Positions 1-8,100 of a stretch of 14,768 bases of DNA are shown here, in pieces. Made by a program: the position numbers and the translations under genes. The notes beneath the pieces were generated by a model. The model made no database searches and was not told the origin of the DNA. It saw only the letters and a list, made by a program, of their open reading frames with translations. This stretch comes from Emcibacter sp. (lineage in GTDB: Bacteria; Pseudomonadota; Alphaproteobacteria; Sphingomonadales; Emcibacteraceae), in contig JALUWZ010000062.1 in the NCBI GenBank assembly GCA_027019205.1, positions 1 through 14,768 of the forward strand, read 5' to 3'. Position 1 is the first letter of the stretch; the number at the start of each line of letters is the position of its first letter.

Positions 1-1
1 C

Positions 2-409
2 CTGATAAAAAGACTGGGCGGTCTTGTCGATGAGGCCCTGGCCGGTCTGTCGCTGAAGCTTGACGGTATTCTGACCGCCTCGGGGGTCACGGTGGCGGTG
101 GTGGATCAGCTCGCCCGGCTCGGACCCTATGGTCAGGGCAATGCCCAGCCGCGTTTTGCGCTGGCCAATGTCACGGTGAAATATGCCGATATTGTGGGCC
201 GGGATCATGTGAAATGCACCCTTCAGGGCGATGATGGGGCCACGGTTCGGGCGATGGCCTTCCGGTCGGCGGACCAGCCGCTGGGACAGTTGATACTGGC
301 CTCACGGGGGCGGAAAATTCATGTGGCCGGGACGCTGCGGCGCAATGACTGGAATGGCAGGGTTTCTGCGGAAATTTTTATTGATGATGCGGCGGTTGTT
401 TCGGGGTGA
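2..409 (+). CDS. recJ: RecJ single-stranded-DNA exonuclease, C-terminal part (5' end outside window)
   Basis: The reading frame is open from the window edge, with 135 residues visible before the TGA stop. RecJ is a cytoplasmic 5'-to-3' single-stranded DNA exonuclease acting in recombination and mismatch or excision repair. Seen here is the end of the protein: a leucine-rich helix around visible residues 8-24, the hallmark LGPYGQGNAQPRF (visible 40-52) that opens the C-terminal OB-like DNA-binding domain, then VGRDHVKCTL and an AMAF strand typical of that domain. The DHH and DHHA1 catalytic motifs would lie upstream of the window. No frameshift or truncation is seen at the 3' end. The next genes are tRNAs about 80 bases downstream, and no clear hairpin terminator lies between. 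Family assignment is by motif recognition without a search. Confidence 0.87.
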   Translation: MIKRLGGLVDEALAGLSLKLDGILTASGVTVAVVDQLARLGPYGQGNAQPRFALANVTVKYADIVGRDHVKCTLQGDDGATVRAMAFRSADQPLGQLILASRGRKIHVAGTLRRNDWNGRVSAEIFIDDAAVVSG

Positions 410-440
410 GGGGAAAAACCGTCATTTCCGAAAAAACCTG

Positions 441-469
441 TTGACCGACGGGGTGGGAACAATTAAAAC
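441..469 (+). promoter_or_regulatory. Putative sigma-70-type promoter for tRNA-Glu
   Basis: TTGACC at 441-446 matches the -35 consensus at five of six positions. After a 17-base spacer, TAAAAC at 464-469 could serve as -10. Initiation would fall near 476, about 12 bases before the tRNA-Glu 5' end, which suits a short leader removed by RNase P. This is inferred from sequence alone, and the -10 match is only fair. Confidence 0.4.
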
Positions 470-487
470 CACGACACCGAACAAGAT

Positions 488-562
488 GGCCCCTTCGTCT
501 AGCGGTTAGGACGCGGCCCTTTCACGGCTGAAACACGGGTTCGATTCCCGTAGGGGTCACCA
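488..562 (+). tRNA. tRNA-Glu (anticodon UUC)
   Basis: This 75-base tRNA includes an encoded CCA (560-562). The 7-bp acceptor stem pairs GGCCCCT with AGGGGTC, with one G-U pair. The anticodon arm is CGGCC / CUUUCAC / GGCUG, giving anticodon UUC for glutamate. The T arm is ACGGG / TTCGATT / CCCGT. A second tRNA starts 78 bases downstream, and the two may be co-transcribed. Confidence 0.97.
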
Positions 563-640
563 CTCCCCGAGCAAAAAGACCAATATTCTTTGACCTCGGA
601 GAAATGACCATGTCTTGTTCGTCCTGACGACTGCTTTTGT

Positions 641-717
641 GGCGGGGTAGCTCAGCTGGTTAGAGCAGCGGAATCATAATCCGCGTGTCGGGGGTTCAAG
701 TCCCTCTCCCGCTACCA
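641..717 (+). tRNA. tRNA-Met (anticodon CAU), probably elongator
   Basis: This 77-base tRNA includes an encoded CCA (715-717). The acceptor stem is GGCGGGG with TCCCGCT, with G-U pairs at both ends. The anticodon arm is GCGGA / AUCAUAA / UCCGC, giving anticodon CAU. The variable and T arms end GGGGG / TTCAAGT / CCCTC. It lacks the mismatched first pair and the three G-C pairs in the anticodon stem that mark initiator tRNA, so elongator Met is favoured. A lysidine-modified tRNA-Ile2, which also carries a CAU gene anticodon, cannot be fully excluded by eye. A T-rich stretch at 718-731 follows and may terminate transcription. Confidence 0.93.
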
Positions 718-791
718 TTTTATATTTTTTTTCAATAAGTTATGAAACTTTTGGCTTTTTTAAAATTTCAGATATTAGATATTGATTTTAG

Positions 792-1120
792 ATGCCTATG
801 AAAAATTATCCAATCAATTTCCCGTCTATTTCTATATCGTGGTTTTGTCCGGGACCTTCCTGGGACCTTTTTAAATTGGAAACTGTGAAATGATCATGTG
901 AATTTGGACCTGATTTGTCTTCGGCAGGGTCATCATCGCGCATCCGGGTTTGCCTTAAGAAATCGGCCTTGCTTTGGTCATTCTTGATGTGTTGGATGAC
1001 GGAGATGTGGAAGCCGTGGAAAAGCGATACCGTTTCTATGAGGCGTTCGGTTTCATATCCTTCCCCTCCCGCCGCTTGCGCATGTTTATTTCGACGGCAA
1101 CTATTTTGCAGATAAGCTGA
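792..1120 (+). pseudogene. Degraded GNAT-family N-acetyltransferase
   Basis: Three consecutive plus-strand frames give pieces of one protein. From ATG 792, frame 3 reads to a stop at 891-893, ending DLFKLETVK. One base on, frame 1 from 892 continues DHVNLDLICL. Frame 2 from 959 gives ALVILDVLDDGD and then FYEAFGFISF and RRLRMFISTATI, ending at TGA 1118-1120. The segment YxAFGF followed by a terminal RMF strand is the usual end of GNAT acetyltransferases, which move acetyl from acetyl-CoA to amine substrates. The acetyl-CoA-binding helix expected between the second and third pieces is mostly missing, so besides frameshifts there is probably a small deletion. The antisense open frame over this stretch is a shadow. 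The substrate is unknown, and assignment is from the C-terminal pattern. Confidence 0.55.
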
Positions 1121-1225
1121 ATTCATAAAACCCGAGACGGAATGTCAGAGCAAAAGAGCAGTGATTTTTTGTGATGGTTTAACAGGGAAGAGAGAGTTTT
1201 CTCCTGGTCATCGCGGAGAAATATT

Positions 1226-1438
1226 ATGACCAGTAATAATTACCACGCGACGCCGTATGACCCCACAGCAACTGGATTCTACTTCCATAATTACGAAGAA
1301 TATGAAGCCAAAGCCCGGACCCACCGTAATGACTATGGTGAAGTAGTCTAAGAATTTGAAATTCAATATATCGATGGTGATAACTACCAACTGTTCAATG
1401 CCCTTGGCATCAATCAGGCCAACCTCAAATCATGGTGA
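1226..1438 (+). pseudogene. ArdA-like antirestriction protein remnant, interrupted by stop codons
   Basis: A good ribosome-binding site (GGAG, 1215-1218) stands seven bases before ATG 1226. Translation gives HATPYDPTATGFYF, then EEYEAKARTHRNDYG, then a TAA at 1349-1351. The same frame then resumes with EFEIQYIDGD and LFNALGINQANL up to TGA 1436-1438. The GFYF, EEFEIQ-IDGD and INQANL blocks recall short proteins annotated as ArdA-type antirestriction in alphaproteobacterial mobile elements. Such proteins mimic DNA and block type I restriction enzymes. The first stop lies where the family usually has glutamate, consistent with a GAA-to-TAA change. The rest of the gene is not recognisable after 1438. 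The intact start region argues for recent loss. Identification is from memory of the family. Confidence 0.5.
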
Positions 1439-1529
1439 AGTATCTGAATTTATAGCGTTTTCCTTCAGGCACCGTAGAGGCACCACGAAAGTGGCAAGAT
1501 GGTGCATTGGCAAAAACCCGACGCTGGCG

Positions 1530-1601
1530 TTCAAATACGGCTTTACCGCTCAAAGGGAAATTGGTAAATGGATCAGCTTTTATAATCATATCCGGCCCCC
1601 C
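1530..1601 (+). pseudogene. Fragment of IS3-type transposase C-terminus
   Basis: Frame 3 here reads FKYGFTAQREIGKWISFYN followed by HIRPP. This resembles the end of the integrase core of IS3-family and related DDE transposases, where a conserved W-I-x-FYN-xxRPH motif follows the catalytic glutamate region. The expected RPHSALG continuation is already lost (RPPILP), no DDE residues remain upstream, and no terminal inverted repeats are evident. It is read as a small relic of an insertion sequence among other decayed genes. The fragment is about 24 codons long, so chance resemblance is possible. Confidence 0.35.
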
Positions 1602-1644
1602 ATTCTTCCCTTGACGGACAGACACCTCATGAGGTTTGCTCAAA

Positions 1645-1679
1645 TTCACAGGGGATGGGGATTCCCCATCCCCTGTGAA
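1645..1679. repeat. Perfect 35-bp hairpin palindrome (16-bp arms, 3-base loop)
   Basis: The left arm at 1645-1660 (TTCACAGGGGATGGGG) is the exact reverse complement of 1664-1679, separated by ATT. No T-run follows on either strand, so it does not look like a standard intrinsic terminator. A smaller perfect 12-bp palindrome (ACCTCATGAGGT) sits at 1624-1635, just upstream. A dispersed palindromic repeat, or an IS-derived hairpin next to the transposase scrap, are both possible. Confidence 0.85.
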
Positions 1680-2128
1680 ACAGAAACAGGCAGCATAAAT
1701 GATAACAGGATACATCTTAACTTCGCTGCCAAACTGTTCAGACAATCAGGACCACGTCAACTTTTGCAGGATAATTAACACTCATCAGAAGGTTAAGCCA
1801 TTGCGTAATGTCCTCTATACTGCTTTGGTAATAAGTTGTTATCCCTTTGGCTAACCTGAGATTCCCCGTGACATTGCGGGCAGGATGATATATTATTCCG
1901 GCTGAGTATCGTGATATTAGTACATCTTTTTGATTAAAAAAATCAGGGGAGATGTCCTGCATCCGGGGTTATTTGCTCGTAAGCCATAAGGTAACAGCAC
2001 CTGCCGCCACTCATGTCAGACATCCATATTTGACCAGTTGATTTGTGATTCCACCGGAATTTTCCCGGGTGGGGGAGTTACGTTAATTGTTCAAATCAAC
2101 AAAATAAAAAATATGAGGGATTTGGATC
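1680..2128. other. Non-coding stretch and 5' leader of the autotransporter gene
   Basis: No recognisable gene is seen here. A 74-codon minus-strand open frame (1738-1962) has no familiar motif and no convincing start context. A short bulged hairpin (CCACCGG with CCGGGTGG, 2051-2073) and a small TTGTT/AACAA dyad (2087-2102) lie in the presumed promoter or leader of the downstream gene. No clear -35/-10 pair and no -24/-12 element could be defined on the plus strand. Confidence 0.5.
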
Positions 2129-5100
2129 ATGGGAGTGCTGCATAATAATTATGTTGATTATGGAAAAAATTTAACAATTTCACGTTATTTCACCCGCAGC
2201 CTGATGGGCTGTACGGCGCTTGTGGTGACAAGCATATTGTCAGATGTTGCCGCACAGGTTCCGCCGCCAATCACCGTGGCTATTGATGTCATCGCCAGGG
2301 ATGGTGACCCTGAGTCCCTGCTGGGCGGCAGCTTTTTTCTGGGTGACCCGGGTATCGGTTTTTTTACCCCCGGCCCGCCACAGATCGACAATAGTGGCAA
2401 GGTATTCTTTTATGGCTATTCCGATGATGGTACGGGGTCGCCCAACAACCTTACTGCCGGCATATGGTCCGGTACGGGGAATGCGCCAACCGCGATAATT
2501 CTTGATGGTATGGTGCTGCCACAATTTACCCCCCTTTCCAGTGAATGTGACGTTACCGTCCCGCCGTGCGGGGAAATATTTTCCACAAAACCGGGCTTCT
2601 TTGTCACCCCGTCGGGGGAAATTACGGTTGGGGCATCACGGGATAATCTTTCCGCTGTCCTGTCCGGCAACCGTTCTGATAATCTGGCTCCCCTGGTGAC
2701 CAGCGACCAGACAACAGGAGGGTCAATTAATCTTTTTAGAAAATTTGTCAATGACAATGGAACACGTGTTATTGGCACTCTGGTAGGGAGTGACCCGTTC
2801 GGAACCCCGACCACCGGCCTGACGGATTACGCAGCGACGCTGCTTAACGCACAGGCTCCCGGTATCCCGGGCGTTACTATCCTTGATATATCTGGCAGCA
2901 GTTCCGATGACGGGGTTCCACTGACGGGACTGAATAATCAGGATGATCTGATTTTTACGGCCTTTCTTTCAGATAGCAGCGGGGCTTTATATCTGTCCCC
3001 GTCCCCCGGACAGGGGTCAAACAGTTTTTCCCTGATTGCCCATGATGGTGACCCGGCTCCGGCGGGGGTCGCCGGTGCCGAGTTTCGGGGAATCATCACG
3101 GGCACTGGCGGAAGCGCATATATCAATGATAGCGGGCAAGGCATGTTTCATGCCCTGTGGACCATTGGTGCCAATCCCGGTCCCGATAACAGCAATCCTC
3201 TGCGTGATGCCTTGTGGCGTTTTGATGCCAGCGGTAATCTCGCGCTTGTCATTTCTCAATATACCCTGGCTGATCCATCCTCATTTTACGTGACCTCGGC
3301 AGGCGCACGCACGGCATTTCTGGGCAAGCCGCGTTTGGGCAATTCCAAGATCTCTCCCGATGGGGATATATATTTTTTCGCCCATGCCAGACAGCTGGAT
3401 GCAAATGCTGTCTTGACCGGGGATGAAATATTCGGATTGTGGAAGGCCCCCGCAGATGGCGGCATGATTGAGCTTGTCCTCAGTCAGCATATAAATCCGC
3501 CAGGTAACGGCCCGGATATTTCCGGCAGCATTCTGTCAGATGGCAGCGAATTATGGAGTTTTTCCAGCACGGATTTTTCCTTTGACGCGGATGGCAGTCT
3601 GATCATTTCCCTGCGGACGTTGACGACTGGCAATATTCAGCCAAGGGAAGGCCTTTTTGCAGCGGACAGCACCGGTACCCTGCAGAAAATCATTGCGGTT
3701 GGTGATGTGATTGAGGTGGCTCCCGCTGTTAACCGGACGGTTAAGAGCTTTGACTTTGGAACATCATCCCCGGTGGGTGGAAAATCAGTCTCTTTCCGTA
3801 ATGACCGGATCGCGCTCAATGTGGTCTTTACGGATAACAGCAATGCGGTATTACGCGCCCGTTTCACCGGTGGCACGCTTGAGGTTACCGACTTTATCTG
3901 GTCCGGGACCTGCGGCGATACCAACTGGCATTCAGGCTGCGCGGACAGCAACTGGAATAACAAGGCTGATTCTACGCCAGCGGAAAAAAGCCCGGGTGAT
4001 GCGGCGGGGACCGAAAATGTCACGATTGCAAACAAGGATGTGGTGATTTCGGACCGGGCGGTGCATATCAACAAGCTGAACGCGACCGGCTCGCTGGAGG
4101 TGAGTAATAGCCTGACCCTTGAGGGCCAGTCCAGCATAGAGGATTTGGCTCTCAAGGCTGACCTCACCATCAATGCCGCCCTGTCTCTCACCGGCACGGG
4201 TAATGTCTGGAGTGATGGTATTATCAGCGGGACGGGGACGGTTACGGTGGATAATGGTGCCGGGCTTGCCATCTCACCCGCCAACGGCTCCCTCGACCTG
4301 AAAACAAGGCTGGAGCTGTCGGGAACAGCAACCCAGACCGGTGGCACCCTTAATCTGATGGGGGCAGGCGGCAAGCTTGACATCGTGGCAGGCGGGACTT
4401 ACCAGATTGAAAGCGGCTCAATCGTCGATTTCACCGATGGTGTTCATATTGAAAATTCCGGCATATTCGAGAAAACAACTGATAGTACCGCAACCGTCAA
4501 TGCTTTTTTTGAAAATAAACCGGGCGGTTTCGTTACAGTTGATGGTGGTATTCTGAAATTTACTGATCCTTCCAACTGGGCGGGTCTGCTTGAGGTCAAC
4601 ATGGGAGCTGTGATGATCATAGAAGATACCATTGCCACGTTTGGTATGTCTGGGCAGGGATTGGATGCTGAAGGCGTTGGCGTGTTGCAGCTTTCCGGTA
4701 CCGAGCTTGTTATAGGTTCCGGTACCATTAACAGTTTTAATTTTACCGGTGATAATGGCAAAGTAGAGGTTAGAGACGGCACCAATATTTCGGGTGACGG
4801 GCAGATTAACAATAAGGGTAACTTTGAGCTGATAAATGGTAAAATTAATGCTGACTTTGGCAATGAAGGCATCTTTATGCTGGTTGATAACGCTGATTTG
4901 TTGGTTGATGATGGTTTGGTCACCTTTACCAATAATGGCACATTCAAGAAAATCGGCATCGGAACATCGACTATTGGCAGTACGGTTGAAATATCGACTT
5001 CTCTGGAATTTGTCAATAACGACACCATCATGGTGGAAACCGGTATATTAGCATTTAAAAGCAGTGTATTTTCATTTGAAGATGGTGGCAAAGTTGATGT

Positions 5101-8100
5101 CACGAATGGTGCGAAACTGGACATTAACGAAAGTACAGGTGGCTTTAGCGGCGAAACTGTTTTTTCGGGTAGAGGTGACGTGGTCTTTGACAGTCTTGTA
5201 TTATTCGACTCCGGCACGATTACCAATAGTATGAAAACAGATGGTGGAATTTTTGACTATCGCCTTGATGGCGGATTTAAAATCACCGGAAATAGCATGT
5301 TCGAGGTTACATCCGGTACAGGGATAATAGATAATTTTGGCGATATGTCTTTTACCGGAGGCAAGATTACCGGGGCTATAGTAAAGAATCACGCCAATGC
5401 CAATCTGTCTATTCAGGGAGATTCCATAGATACCCGTACATTGAACGCCACCCTTGTCAATGATGGCAAGACATTCATTTCAGCAGGCTTGCTTTTGGAT
5501 GATAACGGCAGAATAGACAACCGTAATAATTTTACCATTGACGGGACGGCATATATTAAATCAGTTAATACCCGGTCTAATGTGGAATTAAAAAATTCCG
5601 GGCCGGGTGCCCGTCTGATCAAGGTTGGTGCCGGGGATGCCGTTATCGGTAGTGGAGTTAAATTATCAAATAATGGCGGCAATATTGAGGTCCGCAAGGG
5701 AAATCTGACTGTTCAGGGAGAAGCCCTGTTTAATTCGGGCGATGGCCTCAGTTCAAGCGGTGCTGTATCCAATATAAATCTTTCTGCCGGGAGTAAATTT
5801 ATTCTACGCGACCCACTTGGCTCTTTGTCCGAATCCATGTTTTTTGGTACTACTAATGTCACGGGCACGGCTGGGGATGGTGGTCAATTTATCATTGATA
5901 GAGATATTATGATTTATGGTGACAGTGGCGGTGAATTGAATATAGGCTCAGAACTCAAATGGTTAAGTGGAAAGATTGAAGGCGGAAGAATAAGTGTGGG
6001 TGGGGATACAGAAACGGACGCAGGTATTTTTACAATTTCTGGTTCCGACCCATTTTTGTTTTTGAAATCTGATATTGAAATTAATTCAAATGGACTACTT
6101 CGTCAAAATGTTGATCTGGAGATTGGCGAGAGAACTAACATTGCTATTCAGGGCATATATGAAATAAATGGTCACGAGTTGGTTTCAAATTTTTCTGAAC
6201 CTTTCGATGATAGAGAAAGTTTTCTGACTTTGTGGGGTGGGGGTATATTGTTTGCTAAAGCGGATACAACCAATTTAATTGATATGGCGTTGTCCGTGTT
6301 TGGAAAAGGCCTTATTAAGGCCGAGGCCGATAGCACTCTTCGCATTACCAAATCAGCGAGCAATCTGGGAGCAAGGGCCTTTGCCGGTGCACAAATTAGT
6401 GGAATAGCCTTGCGACTGGATAAAAATGCAACTATTTTACTGGGTGATCCAGATAGTGGGATGCCTGATGCCGCCATCCATTTTATCAATGATTCATATG
6501 TCGAGCTTAGTGCTGGTTCCAAACTCAATAATCTTCCCAATGTCAGTGGAAACCTTAAACTCAAGGGAACAAGCAGGGACAGAATTATATTTGAAGAGAT
6601 GCTAGTCCAAGCTTATACTGAAGAGCTTTACGCTTCAGAGGAGGGCTATCGGTCATGGCGTCAATTTCTTGTTGAGAGTGAATCAGCGCCATCAATACTT
6701 CGACTTGATGCAATGGAACTAAATGTTTCTGGAGATTTGATTTTGGAGGTCGGCGGGTTGGTTCTGGTTGGATCACGCGTCAATATTGGTGGACCGAATG
6801 GGCTGGTTATTGACAATGATAGTTTTATATCCGGAATTGGTACGGTGAATGGTGAAACCATATTGAGTGGTTTTGCATCTCCCGGTTTCTCTCCCGGCAC
6901 CATCACCATCAATGGCGACTATACCCAGACCTCGACCGGGGTTTTGGCGATTGAGATTGGCGGGTTCGGGGCCGGGACGGAATATGATCAGCTGATTGTC
7001 AATGGCACCGCGACCTTTGAGGCGGGGAGCAGCATCAAGGTCACCCTGCTTGACCTTGACGGCGACGGCCAGGTGTTTATCCCCAGGGGCCGCAGCAGCT
7101 TTGATATTGTGGTCGCCGATGACTTTATCCTGCCGACCGGGGCCGATCTTGATAATCTGTTGAGCTTCACCAATGCCCCCAACGGCCTGCGGTTCAGTTT
7201 TGCCCCGTCGGGGACGGGCAACGGCTTTCAGCTGCTCACCATCTTCGGCTCCACCCTGCTTGATCTTGGCAGTCAGTTGACGTCGGGTCAGAATAGGGTG
7301 GCGGGCGCTCTTGACGGGGCTTCTACCGGCACGGCGACCGACGGTCTGCTTGACTTTGCCCTCGCCATTGATGATCTGGCGACGGTGGCGGCCAAGCGGG
7401 ATGCGCTGGAGCAGGCCTCACTAAGCTTTGCCTCGTCCCTGTTCGCCATGAGCCGCGTCGGGTCCGATGCCGGCCATAATCAGATTGGCCGCCATTTCGA
7501 CAGCCTGATCTGGACCGTGGCGAGTGAGCCGCTTCCTGTGGCCCAAAGCTCTTTCGCCCCCAACAGCCTGATCGCCATGAGCTATGGGCAGAATAACCAT
7601 ATGATGATCCTGAATGACGTCGGTGACTTTATGGGCTTTGCCAAAAGCCTTGCCGATAATGGCTCCGGCTCCGCTGCCCTCTCTTCCGGCGATGGCATGG
7701 GCGTCTTTGTCGCCGGGTCATATGAATTTGGCAGCTATGATGCGACCCGGAACCAGACCGGCTTTGACTATGACGGCGCGGCGGCGACCATCGGCATGGA
7801 TTACAGCAATGCGCAACAGGGCTGGACCGTGGGCATTGCAGGCTCCGCCTCGACCCTGAACGGGACCATTGACCTTGGCCGGGGGACGGTGGACACGACG
7901 ACCTACGGCATTTCCGCCTATGGTCTGATCCGCACCGACAGCAATCTGTCGCTGGACGGGGCGGTGTCTTACGGCTGGGTAAGCAATGATTACCGGCGGA
8001 TTGTCACCATTCCGGGTCAGGGTTTCACCGCCAGGGGCAGCAAGGACGGCACTTATTTCACCGCCACGGGGCGGGTGGCTTACGCCATTGATATTGACGG

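Noticed and set aside
806..1126. Minus-strand open frame of 106 codons after the tRNAs
   Set aside because: It is antisense to the degraded acetyltransferase and has no family resemblance of its own.
1996..2013. Possible -24/-12 element near the autotransporter (minus-strand TGGCGGCAGG)
   Set aside because: The orientation is wrong for the autotransporter gene and the distance between the GG and GC doublets does not fit.
3637..5226. Long minus-strand open frames (248 and 260 codons) inside the autotransporter gene
   Set aside because: They are antisense to an unmistakable coding sequence, have Ser/Pro/Leu/Val-rich composition expected from the complement of Gly/Asp/Asn/Thr repeats, and show no start signals or known motifs.
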